64,000 nucleotides of DNA from Oligoflexia bacterium (lineage in GTDB: Bacteria; Bdellovibrionota; Bdellovibrionia; JABDDW01): positions 1-64,000 of the forward strand of contig JADJXN010000014.1 of NCBI GenBank assembly GCA_016715815.1. Reading direction: 5' to 3'. Shown one piece after another: positions 42,945-51,446 of the stretch; within the stretch, counting starts at the first letter, position 1, and every line of letters starts with the position of its first letter. A program made the position numbers and the translations under genes. The notes under the pieces are model-generated. The model searched no databases and was not told the DNA's origin. It saw only the letters and a program-made list of their open reading frames with translations.

Positions 42945-44581
42945 GCTTTTCTCTTTTTCCAGTTTTTATACAAACGGCTTCGCATAACCGTAAACACTAT
43001 TATACCAATTGATAAGATTGTGCTTCCTAAGTATTTAATGGGTCGGCCCGGGTCCTTATTTACTGAAAACACTGAGGCGGGAGCCATGCCCTCTTGAAGA
43101 ATGTAGCTTGCTTGGTAAAGGGTATAGCCTTCTTTTTTCAAAGGCTCATTCATGGAGATTACAACTTTTTCATTAACAGTACTTTGAAAGCTTTTGGGGG
43201 TTTGAGTTCCGGGGTAATCTATCTTTTCAAATTTATTCAAAAAAATGTTAAATGGAAGCAGAATAGATTTTGCTCCGTAAAATAAAGAATAAACTTCATT
43301 ACCTAATTTAAAATCTTGTGTTTGGTTATGAGTTAACCAAATAGATTCATCAGTGTCTGAAAATTTAAAATTAAATAATATCGCTGGTGCAGGAAGGGGA
43401 GCCCTTTCAATAAGTGGGGCTTGGGTAACAAGGGTTTTTTTAAGAGACTTTTTAAAAGCTTCTAAAACAGTGATTTGAATTCCCATCCAGGGGGTTTGGT
43501 AAACTTCATTTACCTGGACAGATTTTTTTTCTTCAAGTTTTTTATTTTTATAAAGGCTCACAACAATAGGTGGGCCCATTTCAAATTCAACTATATTACC
43601 AGGTGCTATTTCTTGGTCGTGATTTGGGTAAATATAATGAAGTCTTAAATTAAAGCTTGTGGTGTTATTTAAACTAAAATCAGGAAATTTTGCATAACTA
43701 ATTTCCCGAATGCTTTTGCCATCATGCTCTAATAATAGCTCCAGTGCTGGGTTTGGGGAGGCGTTTTTGCCTTCAGTAATTTTACTTTTATCTACGGTGG
43801 CACTTTTATAAGCGCGAAGTAGTTTTACTGTAACGTTATTAACTTTAAAACTGGATTGTTGCATCTCTCTTAAAGTTTTTTGAGCTAAGAGTTTTGATGT
43901 TGTTGCATTAAAAATTAAAAGTACAGGTTCTTTTTGTGTAGCCACTTTAGAAGTTTTTAATTTAAATGTGGCTGGCCCCATTTGAATTTCGGGGTTATCT
44001 TTTTCGTGGAGCCACTGAGTTAAATTAAAAAAAGGGCTTTTAATAGAAAATTTTAAAGCTCCATCACCTTCGGTTGCTTTTTCGTAAACATCTTGAGTTT
44101 GTGAAAACGGAAGATAAGTTTTGGCTGTCAAAAAATCAGAAATGCTTAAATTTAATTCTTTTTTAGTGGGCCCTCTGGGAATTTCAAAAGTTTTAAATTG
44201 GTTGGTGGTTACGTTTTGTAATTGAATTATGGTTTCAGGCAAAAGCACCTTATTGTTTTCTTCACCTTCAGAGACAATGAGTTGCCCGTCAATGCCAAAT
44301 TTTGCTGTAACAAAAGCTCCGATAAGTAAAGTAAGAAGCCCAATATGGGTAATAACAAAACCTGTGTGGTGAATTTTAAAAGGCCACCTTGAAAGGGTTG
44401 CACAAAAAATATTTACCCACAAAAGGCCAAGTAGAGCGTAAAACCAACTTGTTTGGTAAATAAGCATGCGGGCATACTCTGCATTGTATCTACTTTCAAT
44501 AATAGTACCAATGGCCACACAAAAGCCTAGTACAAGCATTAAGGGAACGGCTAATTTTACTGAAGATAAAAACTTAAACAC
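42941..44581 (-). CDS. ResB/Ccs1-like cytochrome c synthase subunit (system II)
   Basis: Three N-terminal membrane helices (about residues 5-30, 45-65 and 75-100), a large periplasmic domain of about 380 residues, and one helix near the C-terminus (GSTILSIGIIVFTVM) match the ResB/Ccs1 layout. It holds apocytochrome and haem for CcsA. Start ATG 44581; overlaps the CcsA gene. It lies back to back with the six-haem lipoprotein gene, so maturation and substrate cytochromes share this locus. System II is independent of the CcdA-like protein at 7541 only if other reductants exist; the pair may well cooperate. Confidence 0.9.
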   Translation of the reverse strand: MFKFLSSVKLAVPLMLVLGFCVAIGTIIESRYNAEYARMLIYQTSWFYALLGLLWVNIFCATLSRWPFKIHHTGFVITHIGLLTLLIGAFVTAKFGIDGQLIVSEGEENNKVLLPETIIQLQNVTTNQFKTFEIPRGPTKKELNLSISDFLTAKTYLPFSQTQDVYEKATEGDGALKFSIKSPFFNLTQWLHEKDNPEIQMGPATFKLKTSKVATQKEPVLLIFNATTSKLLAQKTLREMQQSSFKVNNVTVKLLRAYKSATVDKSKITEGKNASPNPALELLLEHDGKSIREISYAKFPDFSLNNTTSFNLRLHYIYPNHDQEIAPGNIVEFEMGPPIVVSLYKNKKLEEKKSVQVNEVYQTPWMGIQITVLEAFKKSLKKTLVTQAPLIERAPLPAPAILFNFKFSDTDESIWLTHNQTQDFKLGNEVYSLFYGAKSILLPFNIFLNKFEKIDYPGTQTPKSFQSTVNEKVVISMNEPLKKEGYTLYQASYILQEGMAPASVFSVNKDPGRPIKYLGSTILSIGIIVFTVMRSRLYKNWKKRKA

Positions 44582-44629
44582 TAAGCTCCGGACCTTTTAA
44601 AAGTAATTTAATTTAGATATAATAAACAT

Positions 44630-45226
44630 ATGGCTCATCTCCAACTTAAAATTCTTTTAATAGCTACTTTTTTTGTAATCTCTGCTTGTAACCAGCCCAC
44701 ACAAGTCAGAACGGCAACAACTACGGCAGATGTTAGTAATAAAGCCAATATAGTGGGTATGTACCCCCATTCAGATGAATTTAAAAAAAAGACCCACGGG
44801 GAGAATTTTTTGCAAAACGCAACAACCTGTGCAAAATGCCATGGAGCAGATTTTAATAGTGGAAGTGCGCAGGTAAGTTGCAAAGCATGCCACGTGCACC
44901 CAATGGGTTGGGCAGCGCCTCAAAAACATGGTGTGCATTACCTTAACTCCACTGAAGAGCAGAGAGCTGATTGTTTAAAATGCCACCAGGCAGAGGGTGC
45001 ATCAGAGAATTTAAACTGCACTAATTGCCACAAAGCATACCCCCATAAGGGAAGGCATGGAAAGCTTGCTAAAACCTATGACGGCAAATGTTTTTCTTGC
45101 CACAAACAAGAGACTCACCCGCAAATCCCAAATAATAAAATGTGCAATGATTGCCACCAGGGAAGTATTAATATTGAGTGGGTTGAAAAACCAGAACGTA
45201 TTCCAAATAGTAAAAAGAAAAAATAA
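44630..45226 (+). CDS. Six-haem c-type cytochrome lipoprotein
   Basis: The lipobox ISAC ends the signal. Six CXXCH motifs follow: CAKCH, CKACH, CLKCH, CTNCH, CFSCH and CNDCH, evenly spread over residues 60-180. It is divergent from the ResB-like gene and converges on the NrfH-like cytochrome gene. Being lipid-anchored, it may sit on the outer membrane and take electrons from the conduit encoded next to it, or stay in the periplasm. Basic tail KSKKKK-like (SKKKK). Confidence 0.92.
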   Translation: MAHLQLKILLIATFFVISACNQPTQVRTATTTADVSNKANIVGMYPHSDEFKKKTHGENFLQNATTCAKCHGADFNSGSAQVSCKACHVHPMGWAAPQKHGVHYLNSTEEQRADCLKCHQAEGASENLNCTNCHKAYPHKGRHGKLAKTYDGKCFSCHKQETHPQIPNNKMCNDCHQGSINIEWVEKPERIPNSKKKK

Positions 45227-45227
45227 A

Positions 45228-45947
45228 TTATTTTGATTTAATAGGCGCTAAAAAATCCTGAAAGTGACAACTTCTACAGCCATGCTCTTTAACCATTTTG
45301 CTATTGTGCACACTTGTATGGCAACGCATGCAAGAGATATCAGAGGCAGAAAAATTATGCCCGCGGTTAGTGGGGCCACCATGACAATCAGCACACACAA
45401 TTGCTCTTAGTTCTGCTTTAGTTTTTGGAAGCACTTTAAGGGGCTCAGGGTTTGAGTCCCTTTCCTGTTCTGTTAATGCGTGTGAATTTAAAAGGCTAAA
45501 GTTGGTTTTAGCAGCCATATGTTTTTTATGTAAAATTGAAGCATCAATTTTAGGAATTTTAGCAATTTCTGAATGAGGCATTGGGCCAGTGAGGGTGTCA
45601 TAACTTTCCGGGCTATTAATGTGGCAAGCTTCACAAAGATTATCTTTTACATAAGGGGTGTGGTGTAAATCTTTGGGGAACTTGGGTCTATGCTTTATCA
45701 TCACATAGGCTTCTTTAATATAAGCCCTTAAAGGTTGGTGGTGGCAGTCATGGCAAGTGGTGTATTGCCCATGAATACTTTTTTGCCAACCAACAGTAGC
45801 GTAGTCATGCACGTGGCAAGACAGGCAAAAATCTGCATTCTTCCAAACATACTCATATGTTTTATACCCTGGGTATAACCCGGCTACAAGCCCAAGGCTG
45901 AGGGAAGGTAAAGTTAAAATTAAAAATGCTTTTAGCTTTTTAATCAT
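45228..45947 (-). CDS. NapC/NrfH-like membrane-anchored six-haem cytochrome
   Basis: One N-terminal membrane helix (about residues 8-25) anchors a periplasmic domain with six CXXCH motifs: CLSCH, CHDCH, CEACH, CADCH, CMRCH and CRSCH. The N-terminal four-haem-like part (first two motifs with the Tyr/Trp-rich segment between) looks like NapC/NrfH quinol dehydrogenases, which pass electrons from the menaquinol pool to periplasmic cytochromes. It would be the inner-membrane entry of the conduit operon. The start overlaps the preceding 37-residue gene (ATGA). Confidence 0.88.
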   Translation of the reverse strand: MIKKLKAFLILTLPSLSLGLVAGLYPGYKTYEYVWKNADFCLSCHVHDYATVGWQKSIHGQYTTCHDCHHQPLRAYIKEAYVMIKHRPKFPKDLHHTPYVKDNLCEACHINSPESYDTLTGPMPHSEIAKIPKIDASILHKKHMAAKTNFSLLNSHALTEQERDSNPEPLKVLPKTKAELRAIVCADCHGGPTNRGHNFSASDISCMRCHTSVHNSKMVKEHGCRSCHFQDFLAPIKSK

Positions 45948-46057
45948 ATGCCACCGTGGGGTAAAACTTTTGCCAAAAATAATATTTGAAAAACAATAAA
46001 AGTACTAACAGCTAAGCCTAAAATAAAAGCGGTTATATGAAGAATTAATTTTTTCAT
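45944..46057 (-). CDS. Tiny single-pass membrane protein (37 residues), coupled to cytochrome genes
   Basis: On the minus strand ATG at 46057 begins 37 codons ending with TGA at 45944. The product is MKKLILHITAF followed by a single hydrophobic helix and a short tail ending LPHGGI. Its ATG overlaps the stop of the seven-haem NHL-type gene (ATGA), and its stop overlaps the ATG of the NrfH-like gene (ATGA), so it is translationally coupled on both sides. It has no haem motif. Likely an assembly or stabilising subunit of the inner-membrane cytochrome. Not a shadow of another gene. Confidence 0.8.
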   Translation of the reverse strand: MKKLILHITAFILGLAVSTFIVFQILFLAKVLPHGGI

Positions 46058-47562
46058 TTATGGGCCTGCCTTTTATGAAAATTTTTAAATAGCATGTCAG
46101 CTTTTTGCCCGTGGCAATTAGCGCAAAAGGGCATAATGCTTTCAGGTTTTACTTTTTGTCCATGGCTAACATGGCAAGTCGTGCAACTAATTTTATTATT
46201 TATAAATTTAATTCCTTTTGCGTTTTCTAAAGACATCATGTGCTCAGTGGCTCTGTGTTCAAACTTTTTAAATTGATGGCAGTTAATACATAAACTTGGC
46301 ATTTGCTGTTTTAATGTTTTTTCAACCCCGTGGTGAGCGCTGTGACAGTCTGTGCAGCGGTCAGCCTTATGCCCCATTTTAACATGCTCTTTGTGGCAAG
46401 ACATACAAAGCTCTTGTTGTGGTTTTTTTAAAATTTTTATGTGATGAGGGTCATGGCATTCAGTGCATGTTGTTTTAACTGGGTGTTGTTTGTGAGAGTT
46501 TATATATTTAGTTTTGTCATCTCTTAAAGTGCCATCATGGCATAAAAGGCAGCGGTTTTTTTCTCTGTCTTTAATAACATCTTCTCGGCGAAATAAGTTG
46601 TAGCGAAATTGCCTGTCAGCCTTAGTGTCATTTAAATGACTTTTCTTAATGGCATAAGAGGAAACTTCAAAGCCTTGAAATTTACTTTTAAAAAAATCAA
46701 TGATGTATAAAATATCATCATTAAAATAAATTTCAGTGGGATAACTTATATCTAAAAAGTTAGAGTTTTCACCTAAGACGCCTAAGTATTTACCGTCATC
46801 GGTAAAAACAGATATGGCTTTTAAATGTGGGTCTGAAACAAAAATCATTTTTGAAAAACTATAAGAAAATGCTTTGGGTGCTAAAAATTTGCCTTCCCAC
46901 ACCCCCCAATTCCCCCAGCGTGACCACTGGTCACGGTCATTAATAAGAATATTGGCACGAAACGGGTCTAAAAGTGCTAGGCGGCCTGAATCAAGGGGTA
47001 AAACTTTTGTAATTTTCCCTTTGGTTTTTTGAAGTTTTTCTTGCCAATCATCAAAGGGGTTGGTGGAAGTATCTATATTATTATGTGTAATGTTGTCATA
47101 GGTTCTAACTTTTATTTGTATCCAATGCCTAAGGTCCGAAGTTTTATAAACAAAACCTGCAACCACTAAATAACAATTTGATTCATTACATTGCAAATCT
47201 GTTATCTGGCCTTGATGTGGAATTTTGAAAAATTTTAGCTTTCTAAGTTTAATATTTTCATCCAGCTCATAGGTTTTAATCCCGGAATTAGATGTGGCTA
47301 TAAGTAATTGGCTTTTTCTACAACCAAGAGCTGAAACAATATCATTTAATTTTAATTGCGCAATTTTTTGACCATTTTCTTTTTTAAAAACATAAAAAGA
47401 TTTTTCTTGGGCGCTAAAAACCCATATTTTATTTAAACACTCTGTTAGGTGGGAGGGGTTTTCAACTTCAATATCAAATAGTTTTTTTGCATTTATAATA
47501 TCTGCTGCATAAATCTTAGAATTTAAAAAAAGAGCCAATAGTAAAGCTACCACTTGTGGCAC
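46054..47562 (-). CDS. Seven-haem cytochrome with an N-terminal beta-propeller-like domain
   Basis: A signal peptide (cleavage near IYAA) is followed by about 310 residues of repeated strands that look like a beta-propeller (NHL-type; for example ILIDSD-like turns and VFTDDGKYLGVLGENSNF), with no haem sites. The C-terminal 190 residues carry seven CXXCH motifs: CLLCH, CTECH, CMSCH, CTDCH, CINCH, CTTCH and CANCH. The propeller may dock an electron donor or the outer-membrane barrel. It overlaps the four-haem gene by 16 bases and the 37-residue gene by four. Confidence 0.88.
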   Translation of the reverse strand: MPQVVALLLALFLNSKIYAADIINAKKLFDIEVENPSHLTECLNKIWVFSAQEKSFYVFKKENGQKIAQLKLNDIVSALGCRKSQLLIATSNSGIKTYELDENIKLRKLKFFKIPHQGQITDLQCNESNCYLVVAGFVYKTSDLRHWIQIKVRTYDNITHNNIDTSTNPFDDWQEKLQKTKGKITKVLPLDSGRLALLDPFRANILINDRDQWSRWGNWGVWEGKFLAPKAFSYSFSKMIFVSDPHLKAISVFTDDGKYLGVLGENSNFLDISYPTEIYFNDDILYIIDFFKSKFQGFEVSSYAIKKSHLNDTKADRQFRYNLFRREDVIKDREKNRCLLCHDGTLRDDKTKYINSHKQHPVKTTCTECHDPHHIKILKKPQQELCMSCHKEHVKMGHKADRCTDCHSAHHGVEKTLKQQMPSLCINCHQFKKFEHRATEHMMSLENAKGIKFINNKISCTTCHVSHGQKVKPESIMPFCANCHGQKADMLFKNFHKRQAHK

Positions 47563-47870
47563 TCCGTACAGGTTTTTTTAACCATGGGCTTAGTCCTGTG
47601 GGGCTCATGGCAGCTTAGGCAATTTATTTGTTTCCCTTTAAAGACTTTACCCATATGCTCGGGCGCGCCGCTGTGTGGGGATTTGTTATGGCAACCAAGG
47701 CAGGAATCTTGAGTGCCTGGTTTTAAAGTAACTTTACCTTTTTTTTCTGTATGGCAGACACTGCAACTTGATGTGAATTTCAATTCCTTAGTATCCCCAT
47801 GGGGGTCAAGTCTTTGAAGGGGTTTATCAATAGCTATAGCAATTAAAGCGTAAATTAAAAATAACTTCAT
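47547..47870 (-). CDS. Four-haem periplasmic c-type cytochrome
   Basis: The ATG at 47870 overlaps the stop of the upstream gene (ATGA) and gives a short hydrophobic signal. Four CXXCH motifs: CSVCH, CLGCH, CLSCH and CTECH, the last one two residues before the stop. The short spacing resembles small cytochrome c7/c3-like shuttles in the periplasm. It may relay electrons between the NrfH-like protein and the outer-membrane part. 107 residues. Confidence 0.9.
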   Translation of the reverse strand: MKLFLIYALIAIAIDKPLQRLDPHGDTKELKFTSSCSVCHTEKKGKVTLKPGTQDSCLGCHNKSPHSGAPEHMGKVFKGKQINCLSCHEPHRTKPMVKKTCTECHKW

Positions 47871-48151
47871 GGCACACCATTGGTGCCGTGGCAACCGCTA
47901 CAGCTTGAAAGGCCCGACTGTTGTACCAGTGGTATGGCAAGATCAAAATTGGGAGCATTAATTGTATTTACTTTGTGAATATTTGAAACATTATGGCACA
48001 TAAAACATTGGCCTTTGCCATAACCATGTTTGTGATTAGTTTGGTTTAAAATTAAATCCCCTGTTGTTTGTAAACGGTAATCCTCATATTGTCTTTCAAC
48101 ACCGCAGGCAGCAATCAAAAATATGAACAAAATAAAATATTTTACTCTCAT
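47867..48151 (-). CDS. Dihaem cytochrome lipoprotein
   Basis: The ATG at 48151 overlaps the stop of the seven-haem gene (ATGA). The lipobox IAAC ends the signal. Two CXXCH motifs, CFMCH and CSGCH, are separated by about 40 residues; the mature protein is about 80 residues. Lipid anchoring would place it on the outer membrane. Within the operon it lies between two soluble multihaem proteins. Confidence 0.88.
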   Translation of the reverse strand: MRVKYFILFIFLIAACGVERQYEDYRLQTTGDLILNQTNHKHGYGKGQCFMCHNVSNIHKVNTINAPNFDLAIPLVQQSGLSSCSGCHGTNGVP

Positions 48152-48759
48152 CTTAATCCCCTTGTGTGGCACTGGGTGCATGAAGAGGTGTTGGCGTGGC
48201 ATACCACACAGCTTTGCGGGTTTGCGCGTGCTTCAATAGAGTGGGTGAGCCTAAAATTGGGCCTATGCACATTGGGTTTAAGCGTGTCTCTTTGGGTGTG
48301 GCACTGAGTGCATGTTTTATCTGTGTGGCAATCTTTGCAGGCATCTGAATTTAGTTGGGCAATATGTCCGTGTCTTTTAGCCCAATTTTTTTTATGACTT
48401 TCTGGCATTAGCTTTTCAACATTTTTATGGCAAAGAGTGCATTGGTTGGGGCGTGGAAGTGAGATTTTACCCATGTGGCATTCATGGCAAACTTTACGAC
48501 TTACTTTTAACAAGCCCGATGGAACTCCTTCCGCCAAAGGGTCACTGCCTTTTGGTTTTACAGAAAAGTTGTGGCATTTGGTGCAAGAAATTTCAGTTTT
48601 ATTAAATGCATTTTGATGGGCTTTATGAGAAAAAAGTAAATTCAAGGGCTTTGCTAAATCTGCAGCATTTGCATTAGTAAATATTAAATTAATTAAAATA
48701 AGTAACACTAGCCAAAATCCTTGCGTCAAAAATAAATAAATGGTTTCTCTCAACCTCAA
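48148..48759 (-). CDS. Seven-haem periplasmic c-type cytochrome
   Basis: Seven CXXCH motifs are spread over residues 60-200: CTKCH, CHECH, CTLCH, CKDCH, CTQCH, CVVCH and CTQCH. The N-terminus up to residue 33 is a signal peptide (cleavage near NANA). The furthest start, TTG 48759, gives 203 residues and overlaps the barrel gene; a GTG at 48708 preceded by AAGGA at nine bases may be the real start. With the beta-barrel upstream it resembles the periplasmic decahaem partner of porin-cytochrome complexes. Confidence 0.85.
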   Translation of the reverse strand: MRLRETIYLFLTQGFWLVLLILINLIFTNANAADLAKPLNLLFSHKAHQNAFNKTEISCTKCHNFSVKPKGSDPLAEGVPSGLLKVSRKVCHECHMGKISLPRPNQCTLCHKNVEKLMPESHKKNWAKRHGHIAQLNSDACKDCHTDKTCTQCHTQRDTLKPNVHRPNFRLTHSIEARANPQSCVVCHANTSSCTQCHTRGLR

Positions 48760-49852
48760 CCCAAACAGAGCTAAGCCAGCGGTAGGCTAATTCATAATTA
48801 ATTCCTGATCTAACTTGGTAAGCCCAGCCCGTAATATTATTTACTTTGTTTAAATAAGCTGCTGAGAGCTCATTTTTTAAACTGGTTTTTTCACTTAGCT
48901 CTGATTTTAATAAGACCCCTGTATCCCAAAGTTCTCCGCCGTAGCCAAGAATGTGGCCTAGCACGGGGGATAAAATATTTTTTGTATTTATGGCCCACGA
49001 GAGAGAAAATTCTTGTTGGTAAGCGCTTTCCATTTGTGTGCCGGTTTTATACCTCAAAGTTCTACTTAATAGTTGCAAATCCAAGTTAGTAAAAATGTTG
49101 TATTGTATGCCTGCTTGATACATTTCTTGAGCTGATTGAGAAAGAACATAATAAACAAAATTATTTGCATTTGAAGAAAGTGTTCTGGGGTTTCTTAGGC
49201 TATGTGTGAGGGTTAAGTAAAAATCATTTGTTAAAGATAAACCTAGCTCATTTAAAGATTGGGACCATGAATTTGAGTTTTGGTCATATTCTTGCTTTGT
49301 TAAAATAAAAGGGGAAAAAACAATATCATCAAAAACTTTTGAAATGCTCCCAAAGCCAAATTGCTTGTTAGTGTAACCTGCTCTTAAATTAAAATTATAA
49401 AGCTGCTCAAAAACACTCAATCCTGCTAAAGTGGAAGAAGTAGAATCTAAAAGGTCTAAAACTTTTAAATTCCCGCCATAAAACCAAACTCCACCTGTGG
49501 CAGACCAATAAAGAGGGAGTTGAATGCCATCTAGTAAATAAAGATCAAAACCCTCTAAAAAGAGTTGCCTTCCAAGTTGCACCCGAGATTTTGTCTTTTT
49601 AGAAAGCGGAAAAACAAGGCTTGCCTGGCTTGCGTTTACTTGCCATTGGCTTTGCATAAAGTCGTTATTAACAAAAAAATCTAAATAGGCTTGGTTACCG
49701 TTTGCATCAAGGCCGACATAGTTAAAGGAATAAATAAGTGGGACGTGGGCATTTTGCTGTTCGTCTCTAAAATAGCCAAAGGAAGCAGTGCTATTAATGG
49801 AGCTAATTGCCAGGCTTTGAGAGCAAAGTAGTGAAATTAATATGCTGATCAT
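48689..49852 (-). CDS. Outer-membrane beta-barrel of the cytochrome operon
   Basis: From ATG 49852 a signal peptide (cleavage after QSLA) is followed by about 370 residues of alternating strands, for example SRVQLGRQLFLEGF, FNLRAGYTNKQFGFGS and YQAGIQYNIFTNLDLQLLS, ending VTYFN. No haem motif. As first gene of a cytochrome operon it is the probable barrel that threads multihaem cytochromes through the outer membrane, as in MtrB/OmbB-type complexes. The sequence alone does not show family membership. An upstream in-frame TTG (49894) is possible. Confidence 0.78.
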   Translation of the reverse strand: MISILISLLCSQSLAISSINSTASFGYFRDEQQNAHVPLIYSFNYVGLDANGNQAYLDFFVNNDFMQSQWQVNASQASLVFPLSKKTKSRVQLGRQLFLEGFDLYLLDGIQLPLYWSATGGVWFYGGNLKVLDLLDSTSSTLAGLSVFEQLYNFNLRAGYTNKQFGFGSISKVFDDIVFSPFILTKQEYDQNSNSWSQSLNELGLSLTNDFYLTLTHSLRNPRTLSSNANNFVYYVLSQSAQEMYQAGIQYNIFTNLDLQLLSRTLRYKTGTQMESAYQQEFSLSWAINTKNILSPVLGHILGYGGELWDTGVLLKSELSEKTSLKNELSAAYLNKVNNITGWAYQVRSGINYELAYRWLSSVWVEVERNHLFIFDARILASVTYFN

Positions 49853-49907
49853 TAAAAACAAGATATCTGATTCAAATAAAAGAGAAAAGCGCAATTCATA
49901 ACGCTAG

Positions 49908-49992
49908 CAGTGCCGTAGACAGGTATCCATTCATGTAAAAATGAAAAAATTTCTCCCCCTGATTTTCATTAGTTGACTTTAACACGGCACTG
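49908..49992. promoter_or_regulatory. Nested inverted repeats between the two divergent operons
   Basis: CAGTGCCGT (49908-49916) is the perfect complement of ACGGCACTG (49984-49992), separated by 67 bases. Between them lie a second inverted repeat, ATGAAAA (49941-49947) with TTTTCAT (49963-49969), and a small one, TTCAT/ATGAA. A TTGACT (49973-49978) could be a -35 element for the lipid operon. This 160-base gap must hold both promoters. Confidence 0.45.
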
Positions 49993-50012
49993 TTATTGCT
50001 GGGGCTAAATAC

Positions 50013-51446
50013 ATGTATTCATGGGAAAAAACGACAACTGATCAATTAAAGTTCCTTCCTGTGTTAGAAGCAATTTTTACTAGCCCCGATATCTTTGTTT
50101 GGGCATCAGAAAAAGTGGACCGCATTAGCCAAGATGGGCTTGCTACAGTAAGGGGGACTATTGGTAAACAAACAGTGGGTGTTGCTTACAATGACTTCCG
50201 AGTAAACGGTGGTAGCTTTGGTCAGGAACTATCCAAAAGACTTTGCGCTTTTGTTGAAGAACTTTCTAAAACAAACTCACCATTGATTTTTATTTTCAAC
50301 ACCATCGGCCTAAGAATTATGGAAGGACGCACGGCCTTTGACGATGCATTTAAAACAGTCCCTGCCATTTTAAATCATAAAAAGTGTGCTCCTGTTTTTT
50401 GCTTATCAATGGGACTTACCTTGGGCCTTGGCGCCGTCTTATTTAAACTAGGACATTACCGCGTAGCCACAGAAAAAGAATCTTTTATTAACTTAACCGG
50501 TCCTGAAGTTATGAAAATGTTTTTTGGTCATGAGGTTTCTTTTGAAGCCATTGCAAGTGCGAGAAGTCAGTTTGCAAATTCCACACTTATCCACGAAATA
50601 ACCGCCACAAAAGAGGCAGCTGCCAATAAGTTTCAAAAGCTCATTTTATTTTCTGAACAAGAGGTAGATCCATTAACTCACCACAGCGCTAATGAAGTTT
50701 CAAGTTTTGGTGAACATATCGGTTTAGAAGCCATGGAGCATTTAAATACTCCGGAAAAAAATATTAAGCAGATTCTAAATTATTTTTCTGGAAATTATAT
50801 TGAAGTTTTCAATCAGCTTAACCCCATTGTAAGGACATTTTTAGTAAAACACCATGGACAACTAGTCGGAGTATTTGTCAACCCCCCAGGTAACCCTAAT
50901 AATATTATTACAAGTGCAACACTACAACGCTACCAATACGCTCTTGATTTATTCCAAGCTCTAGAAATTCCTATCATTTCATTTTTAGATACAGCGGGTA
51001 TTGACCCGCGTACACAAAATGCCAAAGACAAAGACATCATTACCGAGTTTGCCACTACTGCTCAAAAGATAATTGATTATCCTTATTCAAAAATGGGATT
51101 TTTTTGCGGTAGAGGATACGGTGGTGCTAATGTTCTTGGAATGCCTAAAATTTATGGAGCCAAAAGTACATATGCAATTCAAGGAAGTAGGGTGGGAATT
51201 ATGCACCCGTCCTTAATTGAAACACTTTTATCAGGTTCTCCAAGGCTTTTAGAAAAATGGCAGCAAGCAAGAGCGAAAGAAACCGATGATTTAAAAGATC
51301 TAATAGAAAAGCAAACAGTAGACGGAATTGTTACTCCGGAAGACGTTCCTGGAATTATAAATCACTTTATGATTAATTCCCAAATCAAAGATTTAATTAA
51401 AACTCAAAATGAGGCTACCAATGGACTTAGTGAAGAAGCTAGATAA
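50013..51446 (+). CDS. Acyl-CoA carboxyltransferase-like protein
   Basis: A crotonase-fold carboxyltransferase related to the beta subunit of propionyl/acetyl-CoA carboxylase: both halves are visible, with oxyanion-type glycine segments in MGLTLGLGAVLF and in FFCGRGYGGANVLGM, and PLGLR-like biotin-site elements PAILNHKK and IDPRTQ. It may make malonyl- or methylmalonyl-CoA, or act on a fatty acyl-CoA, as substrate for the KAS III enzymes of this operon. No biotin carboxylase gene is nearby. The 477 residues are shorter than typical PccB (about 510). The next gene overlaps the stop. Confidence 0.8.
   Translation: MYSWEKTTTDQLKFLPVLEAIFTSPDIFVWASEKVDRISQDGLATVRGTIGKQTVGVAYNDFRVNGGSFGQELSKRLCAFVEELSKTNSPLIFIFNTIGLRIMEGRTAFDDAFKTVPAILNHKKCAPVFCLSMGLTLGLGAVLFKLGHYRVATEKESFINLTGPEVMKMFFGHEVSFEAIASARSQFANSTLIHEITATKEAAANKFQKLILFSEQEVDPLTHHSANEVSSFGEHIGLEAMEHLNTPEKNIKQILNYFSGNYIEVFNQLNPIVRTFLVKHHGQLVGVFVNPPGNPNNIITSATLQRYQYALDLFQALEIPIISFLDTAGIDPRTQNAKDKDIITEFATTAQKIIDYPYSKMGFFCGRGYGGANVLGMPKIYGAKSTYAIQGSRVGIMHPSLIETLLSGSPRLLEKWQQARAKETDDLKDLIEKQTVDGIVTPEDVPGIINHFMINSQIKDLIKTQNEATNGLSEEAR

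Noticed and set aside
45228..47562. Nitrite reductase NrfA-NrfH pair
   Set aside because: The anchor looks NrfH-like but none of the multihaem partners has the NrfA CXXCK catalytic haem site; all visible motifs are CXXCH.
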